Part shown: positions 11,641 through 19,818 of the stretch, piece by piece
Layout: the number at the start of each line of letters is the position of its first letter
How positions within the stretch are numbered: position 1 is the stretch's first letter
Source: Halomonas sp. DQ26W
GTDB lineage: Bacteria > Pseudomonadota > Gammaproteobacteria > Pseudomonadales > Halomonadaceae
Reading direction: 5' to 3'
Assembly: GCF_003339685.1 (NCBI RefSeq)
Contig: NZ_QPKI01000010.1
Span: 1 to 64,000, forward strand
Length of the DNA: 64,000 nucleotides
Translations under genes and position numbers: made by a program
The notes under the pieces: model-generated
The model's database searches: none
What the model was told of the DNA's origin: nothing
Seen by the model: only the letters and a program-made list of their open reading frames with translations

Positions 11641-12270
11641 ATGCTTCGAGCATTGAGACGGGTCAAGGATCGTCGCCGTCACGCCAACGGCGAGTATGGC
11701 TGGCTGTTCCACCCCTATACCGGCGACGAGCTGGTTGCTATCGATTGTGAAACCACTGGCGTCGATACCCGCACGGCTGAACCGGTTTCCATCGCAGCGG
11801 TAAAAGTGCGTGGCGACCGGGTGCTGGCTAGCGAGTCGCTGGACCTGCGACTTTGTCGTCCCGCCTCCCTAACAGGGGACTCCATTCGGATTCATGGCCT
11901 GCGCGGCATCGACCTGGATGGCGGCGAGTGCCTCGACGAGGCGCTGGCGAAACTACTGGATTTTATTGGCAACCGGCCGTTGCTGGGCTGGCACCTCGAT
12001 TTTGACCTTGCCATTATCAATCGCCAGCTACGCCCACGGTTCGGTTTCGAGTTGCCCAATAGTGGTATTGATGTGGCTCAGCTTTACCATCGCCTACTGC
12101 GCCGCAGTGCCATGGAGCCGGATCCGACGACGATCCGTTTCGATACGGTGGCACAGATGCTGGATGTCCCGGTGATGGGACGTCACACCGCGCTGGGAGA
12201 TGCCGTGACCACGGCGCTGATGTACCTGAAGCTGGAGCGCGGGACCATACAGGCCAGGCAGGAGGCATGA
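11641..12270 (+). CDS. DnaQ-like 3'-5' exonuclease (DEDDh family)
   Basis: A 209-aa protein with the exonuclease motifs ExoI (D35 and E37 in AIDCETTG), ExoII ([12 protein letters not shown]) and ExoIII with H and D in [10 protein letters not shown], so all catalytic residues are present. It is close in type to the epsilon-like exonucleases found next to DUF294 proteins rather than to the replicative DnaQ. A strong AGGAGG precedes ATG 11641, 71 bp after the DUF294 gene, which suggests one operon. The substrate is unknown. Confidence 0.85.
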   Translation: MLRALRRVKDRRRHANGEYGWLFHPYTGDELVAIDCETTGVDTRTAEPVSIAAVKVRGDRVLASESLDLRLCRPASLTGDSIRIHGLRGIDLDGGECLDEALAKLLDFIGNRPLLGWHLDFDLAIINRQLRPRFGFELPNSGIDVAQLYHRLLRRSAMEPDPTTIRFDTVAQMLDVPVMGRHTALGDAVTTALMYLKLERGTIQARQEA

Positions 12271-12361
12271 CCGGGTCGCTCGGGCTGGGCGTCGCCAGTC
12301 GCGGGTGGCAATGGTAGGATGTGCCCCGATATCCACCACACGCTCTGGCAGCGCCGTGACC

Positions 12362-13300
12362 ATGCAAGATGCCGTGACATTCGACCCGATCACCTTGGAG
12401 GGCCGCAATAAGCCTTCCCGTTCTTCGGCGACACAGCCCCATTCTCCGCTGGACGGCCTGGACGCCAAGGCCCGGCGGGAATTCAACAAGCTGCAAAAGC
12501 GCCTGCGTCGCCAGGCAGGTAATGCCATCATCGACTACGGCATGATCCATGAGGGCGACCGTGTGATGGTCTGCCTTTCCGGTGGCAAGGATAGCTACAC
12601 GCTACTGGAGATATTGCGTAACTTGCAGCGCAACGCGCCGGTGAACTTCTCCCTGGTGGCGGTCAACCTCGACCAGAAGCAGCCCGGCTTTCCTGAGCAT
12701 GTATTGCCGCGTTATCTGGACGCTATTGGTGTCGACTACCATATCCTGGAGCGTGATACCTATTCGGTGGTCAAGGAAAAAACGCCGGAGGGAAAGACCA
12801 CTTGTGCGCTGTGCTCGCGGCTTCGGCGCGGTTCGCTCTACGGCTTCGCTGAGCGGATCGGTGCCACCAAGGTCGCTCTGGGGCATCATCGTGAGGACAT
12901 ACTCGAGACGCTGTTTCTCAACCTCTTCTTCGGTGGCAGCCTCAAGGCCATGCCGCCGAAGTTGCTCTCCGATGATGGCAAGAATATCCTCATTCGCCCG
13001 CTGGCCTATTGCCGCGAGGCCGATATTGCCGAGTTTGCCCGGCTGATGCAGTTTCCTATCATTCCCTGCAGCCTGTGTGGCTCACAGCCCAATCTTCAGC
13101 GCCAGGTAGTCAAGGAGATGCTCGCCGAATGGGAGGTCCAGCATCCAGGTCGGCTAGAAAGCATGTTTAAGGCCGTGACCAATGTGGCGCCTTCACAGCT
13201 TGCGGATCGCGATCTGTTCGATTTTTCCGGTCTCGAGGAGGAGCAGGCGAAGCGCCAGGCGGATCGCATCGATGCCTTCGAGTTGACCCACGAAGTCTGA
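12362..13300 (+). CDS. ttcA: tRNA 2-thiocytidine biosynthesis protein TtcA
   Basis: The 312-aa ATP-dependent sulfurtransferase makes 2-thiocytidine at tRNA position 32. The PP-loop SGGKDS lies at residues 73-78; the cysteines that hold its Fe-S cluster are seen in TTCALCSRL and PCSLCGSQ. An upstream in-frame start at 12305 would add 19 residues unlike the family, so ATG 12362 is used although it has no clear Shine-Dalgarno sequence. It is convergent with the Fnr-type gene and shares a terminator with it. Confidence 0.9.
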   Translation: MQDAVTFDPITLEGRNKPSRSSATQPHSPLDGLDAKARREFNKLQKRLRRQAGNAIIDYGMIHEGDRVMVCLSGGKDSYTLLEILRNLQRNAPVNFSLVAVNLDQKQPGFPEHVLPRYLDAIGVDYHILERDTYSVVKEKTPEGKTTCALCSRLRRGSLYGFAERIGATKVALGHHREDILETLFLNLFFGGSLKAMPPKLLSDDGKNILIRPLAYCREADIAEFARLMQFPIIPCSLCGSQPNLQRQVVKEMLAEWEVQHPGRLESMFKAVTNVAPSQLADRDLFDFSGLEEEQAKRQADRIDAFELTHEV

Positions 13301-13378
13301 GCGATTCCGGCCCCTTCCGTCCAGGTCGTAACCGTTATCCCACAGATAGGGGGTGAAGCGAGAAGGCCCGATAAAGGT

Positions 13379-13412
13379 ACGGCCCGTCGATTTTCATGAC
13401 GGGCCGTTCTTG
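13379..13412 (+). terminator. Terminator of ttcA, possibly bidirectional
   Basis: ACGGCCCGTC (13379-13388) pairs perfectly with GACGGGCCGT (13398-13407) and is followed by TCTTGTT. It sits between the convergent ttcA and fnr-type genes. Confidence 0.8.
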
Positions 13413-13463
13413 TTACAAAGGCGCAGCGAGCTTTCTGCCAGGCCGTGGTGTTAGGCCCTGGTG

Positions 13464-14210
13464 TCAGTGTTCTTCCTGGGCCTGGGTGACCAGGGCTTCC
13501 AGGTTGAGGATATTCACCTCGCGGCCGGAGACTTCAACCAGCCCCTGCTGCTGGAAACGACCGAGAATGCGGCTGACAGTTTCCACAGCCAGGCCCAGAT
13601 AGTTGCCGATATCGGCCCGCGACATGGAGAGCCGAAAGCTGTGGGGCGAATAACCGCGACGGCGAAAACGGTCAGACAGGCTGGAGAAGAAGCTGGCCAG
13701 GCGCTGGTCGGCTGTCTTGCGCGACAGCAGGCGCATCATGCGACGGTCGTCTCTCAGCTCTTTGCTCATGCTGCGGTAGAGCTGGCCACGCAGCTCGGGC
13801 AAAATCTCGGAGAGTGAATCGAGGCGATCAAAAGGGATTTCGCAGACCGTGGTGGTTTCGAGTGCAATCACGCTGCCGGGGTAGGCCTGCTCGTCGATAC
13901 CGTCGAGCCCGACTAGCTCGCTGGGGAGATAGAAGTTGGTAACCTGGTCGTCGCCGGAACCTTCCGTGGTGATCTGCTTCAGGCTGCCGGAGCGCACCGC
14001 ATAAACACTGTTGAATGCGTTGCCCTGCCGGAACAGCGACTCGCCCTTCTTGAGGGGCGCTCGGCGGCGAATGATGGCGTCGAACTGCTCCATGTCCTCG
14101 ACCTCGAGCGCCAACGGCAGGCACAGGGAACTCAGGCTGCAGTTCTGGCAGCGTGTCTCGTGCAGCAAAGAGCGCCGCTTGTCGACCGCATTGGCCGCAT
14201 GGACAGCCAT
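13464..14210 (-). CDS. fnr: Fnr/Anr-type oxygen-sensing transcription regulator
   Basis: A 248-aa CRP/FNR-family activator. The four [4Fe-4S] ligands are present at C21, C24, C30 and C123, matching the E. coli Fnr spacing. A cyclic-nucleotide-like beta roll (about 40-150) and a C-terminal HTH with ADIGNYLGLAVETVSRIL (E and SR as DNA-contacting residues) follow. ATG 14210 is preceded by AAGGAGG; the 14-codon upstream extension is probably untranslated. Its neighbourhood (hemN, ccoNOQP-GHIS) fits the Anr regulon of Pseudomonas relatives, which activates microaerobic respiration and oxygen-independent haem synthesis. Confidence 0.92.
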   Translation of the reverse strand: MAVHAANAVDKRRSLLHETRCQNCSLSSLCLPLALEVEDMEQFDAIIRRRAPLKKGESLFRQGNAFNSVYAVRSGSLKQITTEGSGDDQVTNFYLPSELVGLDGIDEQAYPGSVIALETTTVCEIPFDRLDSLSEILPELRGQLYRSMSKELRDDRRMMRLLSRKTADQRLASFFSSLSDRFRRRGYSPHSFRLSMSRADIGNYLGLAVETVSRILGRFQQQGLVEVSGREVNILNLEALVTQAQEEH

Positions 14211-14348
14211 GGTCACCTCCTTGATCGTGATCATGGCTGCATTATGTCGCATTCTTTGGCTCGGGAAAATGCCCGTTGTGACGATTGGCCGCAGCCCACT
14301 GATAATCAGAGCCCGTGCGATGACGTAATTGCCTGTGTCAAGGCGATA

Positions 14349-15755
14349 TCAGGTATGGCGTGAATCCGGATGGTGAGGCAGGCGTGCAGCGAAGGCCGTG
14401 GCGAGATGATGAATCAGTAGCCGTCCGATCGGTGTGGCCACGAGACGGTCTTTCTGCCAGACCAGCAACCCATCCCGCTCCGGCGCTTGCAGACGGGCCA
14501 GGGTATCCGCCAGATAACGCGGTGCGTCGATTCCGAACATTTCCCCCAACTGGCCCAGGTCCAGCTGCATGTCGCATATCAGCCGCTCGATGGCGTGGTG
14601 GCGAATCCGGTCATCGAAGGTCTGGCGTATGCCGCGCGCCGTAGCCAGATGGCTGGCATCCAGGGCCGCCTCGTAAGCGCCAAGGCTGTCGGGGTTCTGG
14701 GCGTAGACGCCATCCACATGGGAAATGGCCGATACGCCAAGCCCCACCAGGTCACAGCGACCGTGGCTGGAATAGCCCTGTAAGTTGTGCTGCAGCGTCC
14801 CCTTGCGCTGAGCTATGGCCAGGCTGTCCCCGGGGCGGGCGAAGTGTCCCATGCCGATGTGCACGTAGCCGGCCTCGGTCAGCATGACCAGCGAGTTTCG
14901 CAGGATGGCCAGTTTCTCTTCCGGGCCGGGAAGGTCCTCGTGACGGATGCGTCGCTGTGAGATGAAGCGGCTGGGCTTGTGGGCGTAGTTGAAAATCGAT
15001 AATCGGGCCGGCGCCATGGCGATGACCTGCTCCAGGGTGGCGGCGAAGCTGTCGCGGGTCTGGAAGGGTAGGCCATATACAAGGTTCAGCTTCAGCGAAC
15101 GAAAGCCCAGTCGGTCTGCCTCATCAAGCAGTACTTCGGTCAGAATGCGGGGTTGTACGCGATCGATCGCACGCTGTACCTGGGGGTCGAGATCCTGGAC
15201 GCCGAGGCTCAGGCGATTGAAACCCAGTGCCTGCAGGTGGCGTAGAGTCAAGACATCGGCCTCGCGCGGGTCGATCTCGATGGCGTAGTCGCGCTCCCGA
15301 GAGCTGGAGAGCCCGAAGCGCGCATCGAGCCGGTCGATGAGGTCGCTCAGCTGGTCAAGGCTGAAGAACGTCGGCGTGCCGCCTCCCCAGTGCATCTGGG
15401 TGACTTCCCTGCGCGTATCCAGATGCGATCTTACCAAGACCATTTCACGGTCAAGCCGGGAAATATAAGGCTCGGTGACTCGCGTGGCCGTGGTGATGAT
15501 CCTGTTGCGCACACAGTAGTGGCAGGCCTTGCGGCAGAACGGAAGATGAATATAAAGCGATAGCGGACGCCCGCTGTCATTACTGTTTGCCAGGGCGTTC
15601 TGGTACGCCTCTTCGCCGATATCGTCCTGGAAAGAGCTCGAGGTCGGGTACGAGGCGAAATGAGGGCCACGGATATCATACCGGCGCAGTAGAGCATCGT
15701 CCCAGGCGAAGGGATCGGTCATCATTCCATGTAGGGCCATCGCGGGGACGGACAT
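14349..15755 (-). CDS. hemN: Oxygen-independent coproporphyrinogen III oxidase-like protein HemN
   Basis: A 468-aa radical SAM enzyme, full length for HemN, which decarboxylates coproporphyrinogen III without oxygen. The radical-SAM cysteines are C74, C78 and C81 (CRKACHYC), followed by HWGGGTPT, EIDPRE, FNRLSLGVQD, FNYAH and GMGHFARP as in HemN. Odd point: E. coli HemN has a fourth conserved cysteine two residues after the third (CGCN), where this protein has VRN (R83). GGAG seven bases before ATG 15755 supports the start; a start at the MTDP codon is also possible. A candidate Anr box lies 60 bp upstream. Confidence 0.88.
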   Translation of the reverse strand: MSVPAMALHGMMTDPFAWDDALLRRYDIRGPHFASYPTSSSFQDDIGEEAYQNALANSNDSGRPLSLYIHLPFCRKACHYCVRNRIITTATRVTEPYISRLDREMVLVRSHLDTRREVTQMHWGGGTPTFFSLDQLSDLIDRLDARFGLSSSRERDYAIEIDPREADVLTLRHLQALGFNRLSLGVQDLDPQVQRAIDRVQPRILTEVLLDEADRLGFRSLKLNLVYGLPFQTRDSFAATLEQVIAMAPARLSIFNYAHKPSRFISQRRIRHEDLPGPEEKLAILRNSLVMLTEAGYVHIGMGHFARPGDSLAIAQRKGTLQHNLQGYSSHGRCDLVGLGVSAISHVDGVYAQNPDSLGAYEAALDASHLATARGIRQTFDDRIRHHAIERLICDMQLDLGQLGEMFGIDAPRYLADTLARLQAPERDGLLVWQKDRLVATPIGRLLIHHLATAFAARLPHHPDSRHT

Positions 15756-15815
15756 GAGGGCGCTCCGGCGTCTCGTGAGATGTCCTTATGCTAGCGGCAC
15801 TGCATCTGTCGCGGT

Positions 15816-15829
15816 TTGAGCTGTGTCAA
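15816..15829 (-). promoter_or_regulatory. Candidate Anr/Fnr box upstream of hemN
   Basis: TTGAGCTGTGTCAA matches the Fnr/Anr consensus TTGAT-N4-ATCAA at both TTGA and TCAA half-sites with exact spacing. It lies about 60 bp upstream of the hemN start codon, in a position suitable for a class II activator site, though no matching -10 box was assigned. Confidence 0.7.
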
Positions 15830-15862
15830 GCGAAACCACAATGAACTGTGGAGTTGCTCGTT

Positions 15863-16561
15863 TCAGTGCAACATGTCGGGGGCAAGTAGCGATATGAGTT
15901 GCCACAGGGCGAAGGCGATGATCGATAGCGCAGCCAGGGTGCGAGTGGCGCGATGGCGAATCAATGCGCCTAACTGGCGCGCGGCGAAGCCGGTGACGAG
16001 TAGCGCCGGCAGTGTGCCGAACCCGAAGGCAGCCATCAGCAGTGCGCCATGAACCGGGTCGGCGATGGCCAGGCTCCAGGCGAGCATCGAGTAGACCAGG
16101 CCGCAGGGAAGCCAGCCCCAGACCGCACCGAGGCCCACCGCCTGGGGAAGCCTGACCACGGGCATGAGACGTTTGCCAATGGGCTCGAGGTGTCGCCACA
16201 GCCGCTTGCCCACGGCCTCCACCCTGAGCAGGCCCTTCCACCAGTTGGCGATGTACAGCGCCATCAGGATCAGCATCACGGCGGCAAACAGCTGCAGGAT
16301 CACCCGAGCCGTGTTCGATAGGGCGATCACGGTACCCAGTGAGGCTACCAGGGCGCCAGCCGTCATGTAGCTGAGAATTCGTCCCAGGTTGTAGCCGAGC
16401 AGGAGTCCGGTGAGTCGCGCTGGGCTACGCATGCTGGGGGGGACCGCGAAGGTCAGGGCACTCATGATTCCGCCACACATACCGATGCAGTGAGCGCCGC
16501 CGAGCAGGCCAAAGACGAAGGCTGCCAGCAGAGGTGGCAGGCCAAGCCCGGTAGGATCCAT
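15863..16561 (-). CDS. Sulfite exporter TauE/SafE-type membrane protein (cco-linked)
   Basis: The 232-aa protein has about six hydrophobic segments and the GGAHCIGMCGG motif near the N-terminus, plus WGWLPCGLVYS in a later helix; paired cysteines in membrane helices resemble DsbD/UreH-type metal or thiol transporters. It overlaps ccoS by one base (TGATG), so it is the last gene of the ccoGHIS group. In many proteobacteria this gene follows ccoS and is thought to help copper handling for cbb3 oxidase; that role is inferred, and the sulfite exporter name is only the family label. Confidence 0.8.
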   Translation of the reverse strand: MDPTGLGLPPLLAAFVFGLLGGAHCIGMCGGIMSALTFAVPPSMRSPARLTGLLLGYNLGRILSYMTAGALVASLGTVIALSNTARVILQLFAAVMLILMALYIANWWKGLLRVEAVGKRLWRHLEPIGKRLMPVVRLPQAVGLGAVWGWLPCGLVYSMLAWSLAIADPVHGALLMAAFGFGTLPALLVTGFAARQLGALIRHRATRTLAALSIIAFALWQLISLLAPDMLH

Positions 16562-16794
16562 CAGCGGTCTGAGTGCTCGTCGCTGTCGGAATCATGGGGT
16601 CTGCGCTCGGCTGCCCTGCGGCGCTGCTTCCGTGCTTCCGGCGTCATGTCGTTCTCATCGTCATCAAACAGGATGCGATGCGCTGGGCCCTCCAGGTCCT
16701 CGAACTGATCGTTTTTCACGGCCCAGAAGAAAGCCCAGACCGCTAGCCCGAGCAAGACAAGTGATAGCGGTATGAGCAGGTAGAGAATGGTCAT
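16561..16794 (-). CDS. ccoS: cbb3-type oxidase assembly protein CcoS
   Basis: A 77-aa protein with one N-terminal membrane helix (MTILYLLIPLSLVLLGLAVW), the family pattern FFWAVKNDQFEDLEGPA and a charged C-terminal tail. CcoS is needed for cofactor insertion into cbb3 oxidase. Its ATG at 16794 overlaps the end of ccoI by four bases, showing translational coupling. Confidence 0.92.
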   Translation of the reverse strand: MTILYLLIPLSLVLLGLAVWAFFWAVKNDQFEDLEGPAHRILFDDDENDMTPEARKQRRRAAERRPHDSDSDEHSDR

Positions 16795-19268
16795 GCGTTC
16801 ACCAGGCGAGCGGGGTTGGCCGGGTCGGGCGGCGACGCGGTGCGGTAGCGGCTCAGGCGAAGGGCGTTGCCCACCACCACCAGTGAGCTGGCCGACATCC
16901 CCAGGGCGGCCACCCAGGGTGGCACGATGCCGATGGCGGCGAGGGGGAGCGCAGAAAAGTTGTAGCATACCGACCAGATCATGTTCTGGCGCATGACGCG
17001 TCGTGTGGCGTTGGCGATCTCGATGGATTCGACGATACGCATCAGTCGGGGGCTCAGCAACACGGCATCGGCGCTGGTGCGTGCCAGGTCGGTAGCGCCG
17101 TTCATGGCAAGCGATACGTCGGCACCGGCGAGCACCGGCACGTCGTTTACGCCGTCACCGATCATCGCTACTTTCTCGCCTCTCTCCTGGCACTTACGGA
17201 TGTGGGCCAGCTTGTCCTCGGGGCTGGCACCGGCCCGCCAGGACACGATGCCGAGGGCGTGGGCGAGACTTTCCACGGCGCCGGCATTGTCGCCGGAGAG
17301 CAGTTCCACCGACAGCCCGCGTGCCTTGAGTGCTGCCACGGTAGCGGCGGCGTCTTCGCGAATCCGGTCATGCAGTGCGAACCAGGCGCGGGGCTCTCCG
17401 CCTTCGGCGAGCAGCAACCACTGGCCCGGCCCCGGGAGCGCGGGGGTCTGCCCGGGTGCGGCGAACTCTGGACGGCCCAGACGCCAGGGCTGGCCATCGA
17501 TAGTGCCCTCGACGCCCTGTCCGGTTCGACTCGTGCGCTGGTTGGCATCGACGGTGGCCTGACGCCAGGGGCGAAAGGCGCGGGCAATGGGGTGTTCGGA
17601 GTGAGCCTCCAGGGCCGCGGCGACGATACGGGCTCGCTGCGCAGAAATGTCGCCGAGCGGGCGGGTCTCGAACAATTGCATTTCGCCGCTGGTCAAGGTG
17701 CCAGTCTTGTCGAAGATCACTCGGTCGACCTGGGACAGTGACTCGATGGCGTCGGCGCGGGTGATCAGCACGCCGCGACGACGCAACTGGCCATGTCCGG
17801 CGGTCAGTGCCGTAGGTGTGGCCAGTGCCAGGGCGCAGGGACAGGTGACCACCAGCACCGAAAGGGTGACCCACAGCACCCGGGAGGGGTCGATGAACCA
17901 CCAGGCAATGGCGACACAGGTAGTCACCAGCAGCAGCCGCAGTACGAACAGGTGGGACATGCGGGCGGCCATCTGGGCCAGGCGGGGTCGGCTGGCGAAG
18001 GCGCGGTCGGTGAGGTCGACGATGCCCGCCACGCGCGCCTGCTTGCCGGCATGGGTAACTCTAACCGTCAATGGGCTCTCGATGTTCTGGCTGCCGCCGA
18101 CGACGCTGTCGCCCACGCGGCGGGTCACCGGCAGGTACTCCCCGGTGAGCATCGATTCATCGAGGCTGGATTCGCCCTCCTCGATCACGCCATCGGCGGG
18201 AACGCCATGTCCGGGCTTGATCAAGATCCGGTCGCCGGTGGTGAGTTCGCTGGCCGGAAGGATGCGTTCGTCGCCATCAGCGGTGAGTCGCGTCGCTGAC
18301 AACGGCAAGGCGCCGGCCATGGCATTGCCGGTATGCCCGCTGCGTCGCCGGGCACGGGCCTCGACGTAGCGGCCAAACAGCAGGAAAAAGGTGAACATGG
18401 CCACCGAGTCGAAATAGACCTCGCCGGTATCGGTGATCACCGCATAGCCGCTGGCCAGGTAGGCGCCGCCAATGGCGATGGAGACCGGTACGTCCATGCC
18501 CAATACGCGGGTGCGTAAATCGCGCACGGCATTGCGGAAGAACGGCATGGCCGAAAAGAATACCACCGGCGTGGCCAGGGCAAAGGAGAGCCAGTGAAAC
18601 AGGGCGTAGAAGTCCTCGCTGATCTCGCCGGGGCTGGTCATATAGATGGGAATCGAGAACATCATCACCTGCGCCATGCCCACCGCGGCCACGATCAGCC
18701 GGCGGATGTTCATGCGCTCCTCGAACTGTAGTCGCTGTTGGGCGGCGTCAGGCTCGTAGGGCTGGGCACCATAGCCGATGGCGGCCATTTCGGCGAGGAT
18801 GCGTGACAGATTGAGTCGGGCCGGATCCCAGGTCACGCGGACCCGGTGGTGGCTGAGGTTGACGGCGCTGACGCCGACGCCTTCCAGCGCATTGAGCCGA
18901 TGCTCGATCAGCCAGGCACAGGCTGCACAGGTGATGCCGTCCACTGCCAGGGTGGCGTGCACCAGGTCGCTATCGGCTTCGGGGTGGACGAATTCCCGCT
19001 GCAGCCCCGGGTCGTCGAAGACGGCCCAGGTCTCGGCCTTGATCTTCTGGCGATCGTCCGGGCGCTCGGGCAGCTCGGTACGAAAGCGGTAGTAGCTCTC
19101 GAGCCCGCCGTTGACGATGGCGTGCGCCACGGCCTCGCAGCCGGGGCAGCAGAGCGGGTGTGCCTGGTCGTCGAGGGTAATCGACCAGGGCGCTCCCGCC
19201 GAAACCTGGCTGCCGCAGTGATAGCAGTCTGGCGTCGCGAATTCAGCCGTGGCGGCGTGCTGATTCAT
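16791..19268 (-). CDS. ccoI: Copper-translocating P1B-type ATPase CcoI/FixI
   Basis: An 825-aa copper-exporting ATPase that supplies Cu to the cbb3 oxidase. It has a cysteine-rich N-terminus (CYHCGS, CCPGC), a heavy-metal-associated domain with C114 and C117 in GITCAACAW, the CPC transport motif in VTCPCALALATP, the phosphorylation site DKTGT and the hinge GDGVNDVP. ATG 19268 is chosen over a TTG ten codons upstream. It lies in the ccoG-H-I-S order, with 34 bases after ccoH. Confidence 0.92.
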   Translation of the reverse strand: MNQHAATAEFATPDCYHCGSQVSAGAPWSITLDDQAHPLCCPGCEAVAHAIVNGGLESYYRFRTELPERPDDRQKIKAETWAVFDDPGLQREFVHPEADSDLVHATLAVDGITCAACAWLIEHRLNALEGVGVSAVNLSHHRVRVTWDPARLNLSRILAEMAAIGYGAQPYEPDAAQQRLQFEERMNIRRLIVAAVGMAQVMMFSIPIYMTSPGEISEDFYALFHWLSFALATPVVFFSAMPFFRNAVRDLRTRVLGMDVPVSIAIGGAYLASGYAVITDTGEVYFDSVAMFTFFLLFGRYVEARARRRSGHTGNAMAGALPLSATRLTADGDERILPASELTTGDRILIKPGHGVPADGVIEEGESSLDESMLTGEYLPVTRRVGDSVVGGSQNIESPLTVRVTHAGKQARVAGIVDLTDRAFASRPRLAQMAARMSHLFVLRLLLVTTCVAIAWWFIDPSRVLWVTLSVLVVTCPCALALATPTALTAGHGQLRRRGVLITRADAIESLSQVDRVIFDKTGTLTSGEMQLFETRPLGDISAQRARIVAAALEAHSEHPIARAFRPWRQATVDANQRTSRTGQGVEGTIDGQPWRLGRPEFAAPGQTPALPGPGQWLLLAEGGEPRAWFALHDRIREDAAATVAALKARGLSVELLSGDNAGAVESLAHALGIVSWRAGASPEDKLAHIRKCQERGEKVAMIGDGVNDVPVLAGADVSLAMNGATDLARTSADAVLLSPRLMRIVESIEIANATRRVMRQNMIWSVCYNFSALPLAAIGIVPPWVAALGMSASSLVVVGNALRLSRYRTASPPDPANPARLVNA

Positions 19269-19302
19269 GGCCGCTCGGTTGAGTATGTCGATACGCAAGC
19301 CA

Positions 19303-19818
19303 TCAGCCGCGGTCCGCGATGCCAGGCGTCAGGTCGAATTCGTCCTCGCTGGGAAAGCTGCCTTCGCCCACCAGGCGCCAGGCTGGTTCGATCTCGCTGG
19401 GGTGAAGCTGCATATACCAGCGATAGCGCAGGTTGTCGGGTGCCTGGCCGAGATAACGTCCATCGCGCACGTGCTCCAGAACGATATCCTGGTCGCGGCC
19501 GCCCACGGTAGGGAAGATTAGCGTCAGATAGAGCCGCTCGGGGCGTTCTCCACCTTCGAGCTGAACGATGATATCGCTGGTGATGGGATCGATGCGCAGA
19601 TCGGCAGCCAGGTCGAGTTCATGGGCCCGCTGTTGTTTCGCCAGCACCATGTTGATGGCACGTCCGTGCTCATAATAGTCCTGCTGTACCAGGCCGTCGG
19701 CGGTTCGCACGGCCATGACGGCCAGGGTCGAGCTGCCGAAGATAGAGGTAAACAGCAGACCGAGCAGGAACCAGGGCCAGAATTGCTTGTACCAGGGGGT
19801 GGGGGTCGTCATGGTCAT
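19303..19818 (-). CDS. ccoH: cbb3 oxidase assembly protein CcoH/FixH
   Basis: A 171-aa FixH-family protein: one N-terminal transmembrane helix (WPWFLLGLLFTSIFGSS) and a periplasmic beta-rich domain, with the typical DGLVQQDYYEHGRAIN segment after the membrane anchor. It overlaps ccoG by four bases. CcoH stabilises assembly of cbb3 oxidase subunits. Confidence 0.9.
   Translation of the reverse strand: MTMTTPTPWYKQFWPWFLLGLLFTSIFGSSTLAVMAVRTADGLVQQDYYEHGRAINMVLAKQQRAHELDLAADLRIDPITSDIIVQLEGGERPERLYLTLIFPTVGGRDQDIVLEHVRDGRYLGQAPDNLRYRWYMQLHPSEIEPAWRLVGEGSFPSEDEFDLTPGIADRG

Noticed and set aside
14281..14345. Possible Anr autoregulation site upstream of fnr (TTGCCTGTGTCAA)
   Set aside because: The spacing between half-sites is one base too short for the consensus and the left half is imperfect.
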